Source: Syngnathus acus
Lineage: Eukaryota > Chordata > Actinopteri > Syngnathiformes > Syngnathidae
Assembly: GCF_901709675.1 (NCBI RefSeq)
Contig: NC_051087.1
Location: 12,589,384-12,653,383, forward strand
Direction of reading: 5' to 3'
Length of the DNA: 64,000 nt
Shown: in pieces, positions 49,470 through 62,007 of the stretch
Position numbering within the stretch: the first letter of the stretch is position 1
How the letters are laid out: each line of letters starts with the position of its first letter
Translations under genes and position numbers: made by a program
Notes under the pieces: generated by a model
Seen by the model: only the letters and a program-made list of their open reading frames with translations
Told to the model about the DNA's origin: nothing
The model's database searches: none

Positions 49470-50100
49470 GATCAGCGTAAGCCTTCAACTCCTATCAGTG
49501 TGCTGAATGAAAACCATGGGGTGACAAACCCTGTGTGGATAAAGCAATTGTTAGCCAGCATCACAAAGAGTTCTGCAAATGGATACCCACCCTACCACGG
49601 CTCTGCAGTATCATGGAAGTGATGGTCATAGATGATTGGCTGAAAAATGGGCCTCAGCATCTTGTCCTGGTATCCCTGCATTCATGACTTCAATAAAATT
49701 CAATGCCTTCAATAAAATACACCCATATTTGTTGTCTACAATGTACGTGGGCCCATACTTTGAGTATGACATCACCGCTACCATGTGCCACTCGACTCAC
49801 AATGTTCACATTGCCATACTTATCACTCACAACCCCAATGGCATGCTACTCTGGGCACGTCACACTAACAAGTGCTTGAAAATAAAAAAGGCCAATTGTT
49901 TAAAACAGTCCAAGACAGGCGATGTCATAAAACTCAGCAGTGAGTTGTTCTCAAACGATCCCGTCACAAACACTGTTGTCATTACTTCAAGGAGTGGCAT
50001 TTCGCTCACGACGAACAATTGCAAACTGTAATAAAAGTCTGGACCTCTTTTGAGACTTTCTGGCATATTTTAATGAGAAAATATGATTATTATTTGTATT
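49470..50100 (-). pseudogene. decayed Tc1-like transposase, minus strand
   Basis: The + strand stretches ggcctcagcatcttgtcctg, gtatccctgcattcat and accatgtgccactcgactca, cccaatggcatgctactctg closely follow the antisense of a Tc1/mariner-type transposase common in fish (the conserved block that reads MVWAGISYG in intact copies). On the minus strand the frame is broken and the catalytic D,D residues cannot be followed. A 131-codon + strand open frame (49636-50031) overlaps it and is very probably an antisense by-product. Confidence 0.6.
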
Positions 50101-52675
50101 TATTGTGTTTAATGTTTGGCCTTATGTATAGGGATATTAAAATGCCCTATAAATAAAGTTATGAATAATTCAATTGATTGGAACAAATATTGTTCAAGCA
50201 GCTGCTATTCTGGGATCGATGTTCATATTGGACATCCTGTTGGCTTTACCCATTAAAATAAAATATTTTTATTCTTATATCATAAGACTTCCTTGTCATT
50301 TTTAATTAGTGTGACCTTAGTAAATGTACATTAGATAAACTTGTGTAAGAGATGGGGTATGCTGTGTACACCATTTTAAAGTCCTAATTATCTATCGTAT
50401 GAGATGTACACGGATGAATATTATCTAAGAGTGCAAGTAATTCTTCAGGACAGCTACTTGGGTTCTGTGTAACAGTTGTGTCTCCCTCAGTAATGAAGAA
50501 AGCGATATGCTGTCCTTTGTTAAGACGCTACAGCAATACTGAGAAGAGGCAAAGGCAAAATGGGGAAATGACTGAACCAAATGTCAGATTAAAAGAATTA
50601 GCTCCATAAATTCCAGTTACCCGTCAGGACTTTATGACAGAGAGTGAAAAACGACTGTAAAATGTCTCATTGCTGGAAAAACAATTCACAAATGCAAACC
50701 GTTTCACAAGGTTAGTAGAAATCACCAGAAGTATGCGAGTGACTCTTTGATGCACTGAAGCCTCTGTGGTTCAATTGGTGGATTCTTTATTCACCACTTA
50801 AATGGGAGACATTACGCATGGAAATTGGGGCACTAGGCTAATTGGCCCTATTAAAGAGCAATAAGGAGCAGCGCTTCTCTGAGAGTCAACACAAAAATTA
50901 ATAAACCACCAAGCACTGAGCTTAGCCATGCTTGGCTCAATTATCTTGTTTTCCTTTAGCAGAAGGGGGCATTTAATACCAGGAAATAATTTAGTGTTTG
51001 GGAGTCACTTGTACTGCTTAAATCAAATCGAGGCCATATATATAAAGACACTGGCAACTGGTAAAAAGCTTAGGTAGATAACACCAGTCATTAGTGAAAA
51101 TGAAAAGTAATTTCACATTTTCTTCCCACTCTATAAGCAAGTTGTTCCTGTCAATTTGGCACAAAAGGTGTTTCTTTTTCATTAGCACAAACAGTTTAAA
51201 TTGTGCCTCAAACATCATTTTACTGCAGCAGTTCCTTTAAATGTGTCTTTTTAACATTCCAAATAGCACATTAATTTCCCAGACTCTTCATCAAAGGCAC
51301 GGAACGGTGAAACCTCACCACATAATCATAGCCGCGAAACCCGAAAATCAATTTGTGCATGGATCTATCAGCACAATGGTGAGGGTTTAATCAGACTGAA
51401 GCAGTTAGTTGCTGTTGAACTGGCAGGTGTAACCCTCCACCCCTCCACCACCACTCTCCCAACCAACTCCATTTTCACAGCCTCTTGAGGCACCGGCTTT
51501 GAAAGGAAACCTATCCAGGAAAATTGCTTGCATTTTTCCCCAGCAAAGTGTTGAGAGATGGACATTGGCTGTCACATTCCCACTTCTTTCTCCTTGTGTG
51601 TCGGCCTTCCTGTGGCATTCCAGGTGCTTTGTGGAGGTGCCATGCAGGTTCTATTTAGGATGTGCTTTCATGGAAACTTGACTTCCATTCCATGCTTTTG
51701 ACTTCTTCAACTCCAACTTCAATCCGAAGCATGCCATTCTGTTGCAGTCCCTTTCATCAACGGAGAACGAGTTATACCATCATCTCCGCCCTGCGCGGCT
51801 CACGTCTCTTGCACCACTACCTTTGTCCTGCCTTTGATTCACACAGTTGCACTAATTTCTCCATGCATTGCGGTAATTGGCATGCCGTAGTTGGTGCTAT
51901 TCTAAACACGGCTGTGCGAGCATAAAACGGCACCAGTCACTCCCCAGGCTAAGCTAGTGTATGAGGCAGGCAGGGGCTGCTGCCTATTGTGCTGCTGAAG
52001 CCTTTGTAGATTTGCAGCGGCCCCCGTTTAATCGCCTTCTCATACACCGCCTGTCGACTCGCTTTGCATATTTAATTGCCAGGTAAAATCACTGTCGACA
52101 ATCCATTTAATTATTTGATTGTACAGTAACGGTAAAGAGTGTGAGAAGGGAAAAGGAAGGGATGAATGGGGCAAGGGAGAATGCGAAAGGCAGAGATAGA
52201 GCAGCAGGCAGTGCAGAAGGAAAGAGAAGTCTGTTGCCAGAATAGACATCAAAGCTGGGCCTTGATGTTGATGTTGAATGGGCGTTAATGGTTTCTGAAG
52301 GCAAGAGATTGCAGAGGGAGAAAAGAAAGAGACAAAAGAATGGAAAAATAAACCCTTCTTTTTCTCTGACAACCCCGCCAGCAATCTGAGTAAAGGCATA
52401 AACACTGGAACCCGGTGCCAGGAAGACAACTTGGAAGAAAGTGAGACTGAGAAAAGATAGCTGCTTGTTTCCTTGTAATGATGGAAGTCATTGTCAGATG
52501 GCTCTGTTGGACTTATTTTGGGGGCAGGGGAAATGCCAGATGACTGAAATCATCGTCTGTTAATTTACCAGAAGGAACTCACAGACCAACATAGATGTTT
52601 GACTTCCTCATCTCCTTGACTTGATTTGAACTGCAGGACCAAATTCAAATTTTGGGGAAACTGTCTATTTACAAG
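50101..52675. other. intergenic, repeat-poor; possible conserved noncoding DNA
   Basis: No exon or recognised repeat. It contains long non-repetitive blocks with AT-rich homeodomain-like words, such as ctaattggccctattaaa near 50839, ttaataaaccaccaag near 50899 and tttgcatatttaattgcc near 52063. Enhancers of axin2 could lie here; this is inference only. Confidence 0.4.
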
Positions 52676-52677
52676 TA

Positions 52678-52935
52678 CAGTAGAGCCCCGGATCTCAACG
52701 CTAATTCGTTCCAGAAGGAGCGTTGAGAAGCAAAACCGTTGAAGCAATTTTCGAAGCAATTTTCCACATTAGAAATAACTGAAAAAGTAATAATTCGTTC
52801 TCAGCCAGCACGTCTTTACCCTGTTGCCTTTTTTGTACCACAATTGCAGAGCGAAAACACGCAGAGTTGAATATGCAATATAAATAAAATAAAAAACACA
52901 TTATTAAAACAGTCAATTTAAGATGTACATACCTT
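52678..52935. mobile_element. TA-cagt MITE, one end
   Basis: TA-cagtagagccccggatctca, then cgctaattcgttccagaagg and gcgttgagaagcaaaacc, resembles the 5' end of a mariner/Tigger-like MITE. The other end was not identified. Confidence 0.5.
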
Positions 52936-53039
52936 CACATTGACGAGGTGCTGAATCTATAATATATATCCTATCACATGACCATGTCCAATTGCAATAT
53001 GTGAAGTGCTACAGCTGTTGTAAAACACATACACTATAT

Positions 53040-53084
53040 TGTATGGTATGGTATGGTATGGTATGGTATGGTATGGTATGGTAT
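53040..53084. repeat. (TATGG)n microsatellite
   Basis: About nine TATGG units at the outer left edge of the inverted LINE segment. Confidence 0.95.
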
Positions 53085-53089
53085 GATAT

Positions 53090-53790
53090 TGCAACCACAA
53101 CTGGGTTTTTTGCCTCAGCAACCACCGAAGCCGCCTTCTGCTTGGCCATCCGGTAACAGACGGCTGCCTTTGGTGTCCCACAGGCCAAAAAGACCTGATA
53201 GGACTTCTTCAGCTTGATGGCATCCCTTACAGCCAGTGTCCACCAGTGGGTTCGTGGGTTACCGCCACGACAGGCTCCAACCTCCTTTCGGCCACATCTC
53301 CTGTTGGCTCCATTAACAATGGAGGCACGGAACATGGTTTTCTCAGACTCAATGTCCCCCGCCTCCTCCGGGATGTGGGAAAAGCTCTGCCGGAGGTGGG
53401 AGTTGAAGCTCTTCCTGACAGGGGATTCTGCCAGACGTTCCCAGCAGACCCTCACAGAGCGTTTGGGTCTGCCAGGTCGGACCGGCATTAGGTAATGATC
53501 ATTTGACAGCTCCGGCCCGCTCTTCACCGGAATGTCCAAAACATGCGGCCACAAATCCGATGACTCAACTACAAAGTCGATCATCGAACTGCGGACTAGG
53601 GTGTCCTGGTGCCAACTGCACACATGGACATCCTTATGTTTGAACATGGTGTTCATTATGGACAATCCATGTTGACCACTCGGGTTCTGATCGGGGGGGC
53701 GTTCCTCCCAATTACACCCTTCCAGGTCTCACTGTTATTGTCCACGTGAGCATTTAGGCACTTAGCGTAACAAACACCCAGGAGAGAAGG
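53090..53790 (-). mobile_element. inverted 5' segment of a LINE (endonuclease end and linker)
   Basis: Read on the minus strand it gives NAHVDNNSETWKGVIGRN, then WHQDTLVRSSMIDFVVESSD, SGPELSNDH, RPGRPKRSVRVCWERLAE and RGGNPRTHWWTLAVRDAIK. These are the C-terminal part of an APE-type endonuclease (SDH is its conserved end) and the linker before reverse transcriptase, as in a common fish non-LTR family (RTE/Rex-like; clade uncertain). A frame break lies near 53660. It lies head to head with the RT segment that starts at about 53795. Confidence 0.85.
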
Positions 53791-53794
53791 GTTC

Positions 53795-54898
53795 ATCGGG
53801 AGGTTGAATCTCAGATTCAGGAGAAGCCCTGTGAGTTTTGTCCTGGCCATGGAACAGTGGTCCAGCTCTATACCCTCGGCAGGATCTTCGAGGATGCATT
53901 CCCCCACATGTGTTTTGTGGCCCTGGAGAAGGCGTTCGACCGTGTCCCTCGGGAAGTTCTGTGGGGGGTGCTTCGGGAGTATGGGGTACCCAACCCACTG
54001 GTAAGGGCGATTCGGTTCCTGTATTACCGATGTCTGAATTTGGTCTGCATTTCCGGCAGTAAGTGTTTCTTGTGAGGGTTGGACTCCGCCAAGACTGCCT
54101 TTTGTCACTGATGCTATTCATAACTTGTTATAGACAGAATTTCTTGGCGCAGCTCATCTTGAGGGTATCCGGTTTAGTGACCTCAGCATCGCATCTCTGT
54201 GTTTTGCAGATGATGTGGTACTGTTGCCTTCTTCAAGCCGTGATCTCTAGCTCTCACTGGAGCAGTTCGCAGCCGAGTGAAAATCAGCACCTCCAAATCT
54301 GAGACCATGGTCCTCAGTCAGAAAAGGGTGGAATGGCCTCTCCGGGTCAGGGATGAGAACCTGCCTCAAGTGGAGGAGTGTCTTGGGGTCTTGTTCACGA
54401 GCGAGGACAAGATGGAGCATGAGATCAACAGGCAGATCGGTGCAGCGTCTGCTGTGATGCGGACTCTGTACCGGTCTGTTGTAGTGTACTGTTCGAGCCA
54501 CGCTCCTGCCCTCACCTATGGTCATAAGCTATGGGTCGTGAAGAGAACAAGATCTCTGAGACAAGCAGCCGAAATTAGTTTCCTCCGCAGGGTGTCTGGG
54601 CTCTTTCTTAGAGATAGGGTGAGAAGTTCGGTCATCCGTGAGGGACTCTGGGTCGAGGTGCTGATCCTCCACGTTGAGAGGAGCTAGATGAGGTGGCTCA
54701 GGCATCTCATTAGGATGCCTCCTGGACGCCTCGATGACCCAGACTGTGTGTCTCAGCTGGTCTGGGAATGCCGAGAGATCCCTCGGGATGAGCTGGACGA
54801 AGTGGCTGTAGAGAGGAAAGTCCGGGCGTCCCTCCTAAAGCTGCTGCCCCCGCGACCCGACCCCAGATAAACGGTAAAAGATGGCTGGATGGATGGAT
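53795..54898 (+). mobile_element. LINE reverse-transcriptase and 3' segment, inactive
   Basis: The + strand gives VVQLYTLGRIFEDAF, MCFVALEKAFDRVPREVLWG, REYGVPNPLVRAI, then CFADDVVLLP (the FADD box, about 54200-54230) in another frame, then VEWPLRVRDENLPQVEECLG, MRTLYRSVVV, EISFLRRVSGLFLRDRVRSS and MPPGRLDDPD, with LLKLLPPRPDPR at the end and a (GGAT)-type tail. Motif A reads FVALEKAFD where active relatives have Asp at the fourth position, so one catalytic residue is lost. Frameshifts add to that. It is a dead copy of the family also seen at 26805-27165. Confidence 0.88.
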
Positions 54899-54984
54899 AT
54901 AAGCATGATTTTTCTTTTATAAATGTGAAAATGAACGACATTACTATAACACAGTACATTTAAAGTTGGCATTGAACTATATTA

Positions 54985-55341
54985 ATCCATCCATCCATTT
55001 TCTGTACCGCTTTGTCCCTACGGGGGTCACGGGCATGCCGGAGCCTATCCCAGCCGTCATCGGGTAGTAGGCGGGGGACACCCTGAACTGGTTGCCAGCC
55101 AATCGCAGGGCACACAGAGACAAACAACCATCCGCACTCGCACTCACATTTAGGGACAATTTGGAGTGCTCAATCGGCCTACCAAGCATGTTTTTGGGAT
55201 GTGGGAGGAAACCGGAGTGCCCGGAGAAAACCCACGCGGAGAACATGCAAATTCCACACAGGGAGGGCCGGAGGTGGAATCGAACCCGCACCCTCCTAAC
55301 TGTGAGGAGGACGTTCTACCCAGTGTGCCACCGAGCCGCCA
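54985..55341 (-). mobile_element. full-length tRNA-derived SINE (DANA/HE1-like)
   Basis: On the minus strand it has the tRNA-like head (ggcggctcggtggcacactg), B box ggttcgattcc, core tggagtttgcatgt-like block (gtgtggaatttgcatgttct), ctgggataggctccggcatg and a tail with (GGAT)n. Flanks aactatat(t/c)aat (from 54975 and 55342) form a 12-bp target duplication with one mismatch. This is the best preserved SINE in the window. Confidence 0.9.
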
Positions 55342-55349
55342 AACTATAT

Positions 55350-57186
55350 CAATAATATTAATAATTAATTGTTCCAAGAATCAATATGTTTTAATTTTTC
55401 CCTCTATTAATTTCCTGAAAGGTATGCCCATCACCACCAACTATTTGATTTTTCTCAGATATTGCTGATTGAAAAAGCATGCACTGTAGTTTCTTTCTGG
55501 TCACTTGCACTACTTGAAAAGAACACTTTTTGGTTCATTTATTTTAGGAGCATCTATTTGCCTCAGTTTGTCTATAACTGTGCCAAATTGTGAAAATGGT
55601 GGACAGGCGCTTATTTTGCTAAACTTCCCCCTGTTGAGACACAAACCAACCTCAAGGAAAGTCTCTGTTCTTTGTGCAAGATGGAGTTTTGGGTCCAAAC
55701 CACTGTCAACAAGGGGAACAATTTGGCTGGTAAGGGCCATATTTACAGATTGGTGAACCACAGCTGAATTTAGCAGAGTTCTTTTGTCAGTAAACACCAC
55801 AAAACTGCATCTTTTTCAGATCACAACAGAAGTAACAGGGTTACATGCATGCCTCGTGGTCCAAAGATGGTCAGCATTGTCCATTTGCACCACTATTGTT
55901 TAACCTTGAGAAACTCCAAATTGTTTGATAGCACGAGATTGTCGTGGTACACCTTGTTCGCATTCCACACTGACTGAGTGGAATGTGGCCACTCAAAAAG
56001 CTTCATCTGTGGCCTTGGATGGAGGATGCGGGGTATTTCAAGTGAGTATCAGCACTTCCAAGACTACAGAAATGAAGCCATGTTTTTTTTTTCCTCATGA
56101 TTGTCTAAACATAACTCTCATTGGGAATGTGGACACAGGTACAGGACCAATGCTAGCAACTTCTTGACAACGAAATCAGTAGGTTTACATACATTGTTGA
56201 AACTACAATCGCAAATCTGACAGGACTAAGGTTGCTTTCAGACCCCTACAGTTTTTCACTTTCTCAAATTCAGTTACTTTATAAACGTGGTGCTTTTCAC
56301 TGCAGTTTTATCAAAAGACAACATAGGGCTTCACGACTGTGCCCCACACATACCTTAAAGTCTACAGTCCAATCCCTAGACGGCTGTGGGAAATGTGGTG
56401 ACTCCACTCTAGGTTTGAAGGCCTCCCAACGACCACAGCGATTAAAAAAAAAGTTACTTGACAGGGTCATGTGATTTGTCTCGTACTGCAATTTTATGGA
56501 GTGGAGAGAAAAACATACTATTTGATCATAATTTATTCCGTATTGTAATGAAATGGACAAATGTGTTTTTTGTTACAGACAACACCTGCACCCGATTTAC
56601 TGTTCGTGTTTATTTATTTTACTTTTTGTACTGATTGCATATTAAAAACTCTTGCCTCAACAAGTGTTTCAGAGAGAAATATCTTGATAATTATTGCTTC
56701 TTATTGGATTTAGTTAAAATGTATTTTATAAAATGATACATTTTAATTAAAATAATTTGTGGGTATAGTGTTTGTTGTTGTTGTAGTCTGCTTTAGAATT
56801 ATTGTATTGTTTGTATTGAATCAGGGCTCCAGACTCACTAAAAAATTGAGAATTTTTTTATTGATATACTTCATGTAGATATTTTCAGTTTTCTATGCTT
56901 TATCGATAAACACTATGTTATATTTCATGTCTTTTGGGGGGGCATAAAACAGACTAATATTTTTACTATGTACTGGCTCAACAGTACGTCTATATACGTA
57001 GTTAATATATGTATTTTATCTCCAGGGAATATTACATCACCTGGGTGATGAGCTCACCCTCCACCCTATCCATAAAAATTGGTGACACACTTGCATAATG
57101 TTTGGTTGATCATTATTGGTTCTGTGAAGCAAATTCTTATTACTTTATGCTGACTAGTAATAATCATAATAATAAAATTCTAGCGC

Positions 57187-57233
<47 letters not shown>

Positions 57234-58614
57234 TATGTTCCAGCCCAACTAACTAGATTATTGTAGTTAATATATACTACATACACTGTACACGCGGTCC
57301 TGTATATATTTATATAGTGAAGCCACCTTGGCACCAATTCCTTGTCATATGATCATTCCATGATGGGAAAAAAATTATTCAAACACATTAATTGCCCTAA
57401 ATTACTGACATACATGGTAGTGGTAAGTGCATGTAACCTTTGGCCACAACTGAAGCAGTTGAAAACCAAACTTGTTCGTGGGTGTTTAAGCTCGACGCTG
57501 TGCATGACAAAATAAGGGGCTCAACCGTCATTGCGGCCTGAGCTTTGTGATGCGACACCTGCGTACAGCAAACTTTAACCCCTCTGAATAAGAAATACTG
57601 TAATTTTTGCAAATTTTGGCAAGATGCCATGATGCATCAGGTTTAAGCTAGAGATGGTAGGATTTTTTAAGACAAAAAATGGCCCAAAACAAAGCTGTCA
57701 AGCTACAGAAATTCTAATGGTAAAAACGAACTCACAAAAACTCTTTCCTTGTTTGTGTATCTTGCAAGAAACTCGGACTTCATAGCACTTCCCCCAACCT
57801 AGGGGCCACCATTGTAAAGAATTGGTAAGGGAGTCTCCAGGAGGCAATGTGTGTTTTTTCTTCTGCCTCCCAGTCGCCAGCTTGTCCCTCTTCTTCCTTT
57901 GCTATTCACACACAGGCAATTAAGTCGGTTTCCCAATGCTGTGATCCCCTCCTCCATTCTTTGTTCTTGTTTTTTGTTGTTTTCCTGTTTCTTAGCTTTT
58001 CATCCTCTCTCCCTTCTTTCTTGCGGTTTTGTTTTTCAGGCAAGGGAGTTGAGGCTGGGGGCAGAACAGAGGGAAGAACAAAATGGAGGGGGTCACATAT
58101 GCTGCTTTATGACTTAGCACATGTGTTTCTAGGTCTTTGTATTTACATGTTTCTCATGGAAAAGAGGGTGGTGGAGGAAGATGATCGGAAAAGTAAGACA
58201 GGCATATGGTTTTAGTTTGTCAAGTTAAATTCAGTGCTGGACTGTTTGTTGTTTGAGAAGAGGACGTTGCTTTCTGTGGTACAACTTGTCCTTAAAATAA
58301 GGTATTTGTGCAGATACAAAAAAACAACCAAACAAAAGCTCAAGTTTTGCCATGTCAAAGATTGTATCAACTGCAGCTGTCTAGTTTTCACTTATAAAAT
58401 CATTATCAATACATAAAAAGTCCATTTTGATTTTCAGGTCTAGCTACTGAATTAGACTACAAATGGTGATTGAGTGCTGACCAAGACCAGTGCTCCCCAA
58501 GTTTTTTTTTCCACCAGGGACCATTTCAAAGAAGTACATGCTTTTCGTGGACTGGCTGTCAAGAACATTTTGGAGGTTGACTTCATTTAATGTGTTTTTA
58601 ACGTGGTATTTCTT
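55350..58614. other. intergenic, no gene seen
   Basis: No exon recognised. An (AAT)n microsatellite lies at 57187-57232. Open frames are short and show no domain. Confidence 0.55.
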
Positions 58615-58700
58615 AAGATAAGATAAGATAAGATAATCCTTTATTATTCCCTCAATGGGGAAACTCCTATGTTAGCAGCAGTACACTTAACATATACACA
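58615..58700 (-). mobile_element. LINE 3' tail, minus strand
   Basis: Repeats of aagat (ttaagataagataagataag) followed by atcctttattattccctcaa and tggggaaactc form the reversed 3' end of a fish L2/Rex-like LINE. A CA run follows. The body of the element is not recognisable. Confidence 0.55.
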
Positions 58701-60143
58701 CACACACGCATCATTGATTTTTTAAGACGTTCTATTAATTTTGCACCCTACTTATAACTCACATTAAAAAAAAACTATACAAAAACATACTAAAAACTAA
58801 ACAGAAAGAGAAAGAAAAAGAAACAAAGGAACTAGCAAACGCACTTTCTAGGTTTAAGGACTCGGGCCTTGACTCGCTAATCCCCATTTGCCAATCAGCG
58901 GACAACTTCCAATTTGATTCGTCCTTTCCAGAGTAGGTGGGGTGGGCGAGGGTGTCGGGGGGAATCAGCTTGTGCGCATTTCTTGGAAAACAAATCAAAT
59001 TTACACTAAATAGTAATTGCTGAAGACAAGAATAGCTCTTTTTCTACACCATACGTTGCCCAAACATCTTAAAAGCCATATAATCAATACTTTCAAAATG
59101 TATTGAAGGAGCCTAATTGTGCTAATTAAACTTTTTTGACTTAGTTAAAATGCTAATTTCGCACCTAAAAACACTCTCAAAGTGTTTTTTCCCCCTTTAA
59201 TTACATGTCTTGGAGCATTCCTGCTCATTCCTCCGTTTTAAATAACAGTCCCGCTCGTTCTAAGAAAAACGACCAGGTCATATTGTGATGTCTCATGCAG
59301 GATACTGGCTCTGGAGAACTGGAGTTTGACACCTGTGATAGATATACAGTACTGTAGCATTTAACAGATACTTAGATATGAACTGCCTGTGCGTAATTCC
59401 ATCAGTTTTGTAGGGTTGATATGAACTGAAAAAATCCCTCTGCTTGCCATGACTAAATTTAAAAAATGTGTGGAAATTAATGATCAAAACGGATGATTGA
59501 AACAACAAGCAACATTTCACAACATCATGTTCGCTCCAATAATGGGTTGCATCTATTGGAATCTGATCTGTGGAAAATTAAGAAGCAGAACTATGAAGCC
59601 AATGAAAAAAATATTTTCACTTCTTACAAAACTCAGGTTAGGATCGAATGATGATATGAAACAGTTGAGGGCTAAATAAGTCCCAGACATGTTTTGGAGA
59701 AGATGGTCTGGGGTTTGTCAAAATGGGACACTCAATGGGACACAAAGGCAAACCGATTCTTCATTCATGTGTTGATTTTGTGGTCCCACTTGTCACACTT
59801 GCATTTCAAATGTCAGGCGACCTCATTTGGGCCGTGGCAACATACACCAAGAACTTGTCATGGCCTGCTCACACAGGAAGATTCTGTCATTTTAGAACAT
59901 CCAAATGTCGTGAAAGCTTAGGTTGTCAGCTCTTTGCAATCCCTTCATGAATATGGACCATATTATAAAAAGAAACAGGATTTGAGGCTGTTGCTCAAAG
60001 CCATATACCTGGAAAGCAGAAGCTCAAGTTCAGCAAGAAGAGTCTTACCTTTGTAAAGTGGATTCAATCTAATAGATTGCTCAACATTTCTTTCTTTTTT
60101 TTAAAAATCATTTTATCTGATGTAAACAAACACAGATCTCGTA
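58701..60143. other. intergenic, no gene seen
   Basis: No exon or repeat family recognised. Two overlapping open frames near 59700-59950 have no domain I know. Confidence 0.5.
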
Positions 60144-60472
60144 CAACCTTTTAAAGTTAAAGTTAAAGTCCCAATGATCGTCACACACACACCTGGGTGT
60201 GGTGAAATTTGTCCTCTGCATTTAACCCATCCCCGTAGGATTTTAATCCATCCCCTGGGGGAGAGGGGAGCAGTGAGCAGCAGTGAGCAGCAGCGGTGCC
60301 GCGCTCGGGAATCAGTTGGTGATCTAACCCCCCAATTCCAACCCTTAATGCTGAGTGCCAAGCAGGGAGGCAATGGGTCCCATTTTTATAGTCTTTGGTA
60401 TGACCCGGCCGGGGTTTGAACCCACAACCTTCCAGTCTCAGGGCGGACACTCTACCACTAGGACACTGAGCT
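60144..60472 (-). mobile_element. second type of tRNA-derived SINE
   Basis: On the minus strand the head is agctcagtgtcctagtggta, gagtgtccgcc with B box ggtttgaaccc on the + strand (tRNA-like). Then come ggtcataccaaagactata, atgggacccattgcctccct and a tail of repeated taactttaa units. It differs from the DANA/HE1-like copies. Just beyond the head, actaggacactgagct is duplicated (60457-60491). Confidence 0.8.
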
Positions 60473-60621
60473 GGTACTAGGACACTGAGCTGAACGATCT
60501 CGAACGATGAAATTTTCTTGGGCAAAACAGAAAGAGGGGAAACATAGCAAATGGTCATGGGAAATGATGGACTAAGATCACTAGTTGCACCATAATGAAT
60601 TAATTTAGCCCAGAGAACCTA

Positions 60622-61033
60622 CCGTATTTTCCGGACTATAAGGCGCACCTAAAAACCTAACATTTTCTCAAAAGCCGACAGTGCGCCTTATAGTCCAGTG
60701 CGCCTTATATATGGACCAAATTCCTAAATTTAAACTGGCCCGAAGCATTGTGTCATGAAATCAATCATAAGTGGCCCGCTGAAGACTATGAATCATGAAT
60801 CAAAAAGACTATGGATCATTATTTTGTGATTATAAAGTAATTTGTTGCGTCTGAAGTTGAAATAAAAAAGATAAAATGGAGAATGATTTGATTTGGATTA
60901 AAAATCTGACATGATGCATTAAGGGTGCGCCTTATAGTCCAGTGCGCCTTATATAAGGACAAAGTTTTAAAATGGGCCATTCATTGAAGGTGCGCCTTAT
61001 AGTCCGGTGCGCCTTATAGTCCGGAAAATACGG
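60622..61033. mobile_element. TA-flanked MITE, 'ccgtattttccggactataaggcgc' family
   Basis: Ends ccgtattttccggactataa and ttatagtccggaaaatacgg are perfect inverted repeats, with TA on both sides (60620-60621, 61034-61035). Inside, gtgcgccttatagtccagtg words recur. Same family as 62689-63527. No transposase. Confidence 0.9.
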
Positions 61034-61169
61034 TAATTTGATACAGCTTAACACCATTTTCACTAAAATGCTTAACTTTGAAGAAATTGTAAAATATGAT
61101 AATGGTGGCATTCTTGTTACATTATCAAATAGACAATTTTAATCGTCTCTATTAAATGGACCTAACTTG

Positions 61170-61170
<1 letters not shown>

Positions 61171-61245
<75 letters not shown>

Positions 61246-61262
61246 AATATAAATAAAAAAGA

Positions 61263-61297
<35 letters not shown>
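61171..61297. repeat. (AGAT)n and (AAAT)n microsatellites
   Basis: About 18 AGAT units (61171-61245) and, after a short gap, about nine AAAT units (61262-61297). Confidence 0.97.
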
Positions 61298-62007
61298 CAT
61301 TCAGTGAGCAGAGTGTGCATAATAAGGCATCAATAGTGAGACAATTTGTGCTAGTTATGGATATTCTTTGCTGAGGCTCTTCAGTTGTTGCATAAGGATC
61401 CTATTGAACAAGCTGATTGGCATCACACAACCACAGGTCAAAATTTTGTGAGAGCTGGGGCTTGTGTGGGGAGTCTGGGTGATAGAGGGAGTGAAGCGGA
61501 CTACTTGAGAGAGCCAAATGAAAATGAAAAGTTGCTCTGGTGTGAGCTTTTCTTATTTTTTCTCCTCTCATGTTGATGCCTTACTCGAATGTGTAGGTTT
61601 GGTACAGAGGTGAGCAAGCTGCCCTACATCCCTCCCTCAGTACCACCCCCCACCTCCCCACCCCATTGGAAAGCTTGTGCCCAAGAGCGATCCATTTGAA
61701 CTTCAATGAGAGGCAGCTTTCTTGTGAACACTTGAAACACACACTTTGGGAGGCTGTTAGAAGTGCCTGGGCATGTCTTCTTTACCTGATGTGATGTGAA
61801 GCTTTTGTTTGATGATTTCATACATAGATACAAGATGGTGTCCTTGGTTGTAAAAGAGGGAGCGAAGGAGACGAAAAGAGGATGGGAAGAGAGAACAAAA
61901 TAAACCACTGATGTCATGCAGCGGTTTTACCAAACCTGTTAGACAACAGTTGAGCAGAAGGTCCCCCAAGCTTGAATTATAAACAAGGATTTCGCAATTT
62001 ATAGTAT
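61298..62007. other. intergenic, no gene seen
   Basis: No exon or repeat family recognised. Confidence 0.55.

Noticed and set aside
49636-50031. 131-codon + strand open frame as a gene next to axin2
   Set aside because: It overlaps sequence that reads as an antisense Tc1-like transposase. No recognised domain, no good start context and no introns.
53656-54121. Minus-strand open frames of 119-150 codons
   Set aside because: They run across the head-to-head LINE junction and are mostly antisense to the RT segment. Only the endonuclease part below about 53790 is real.
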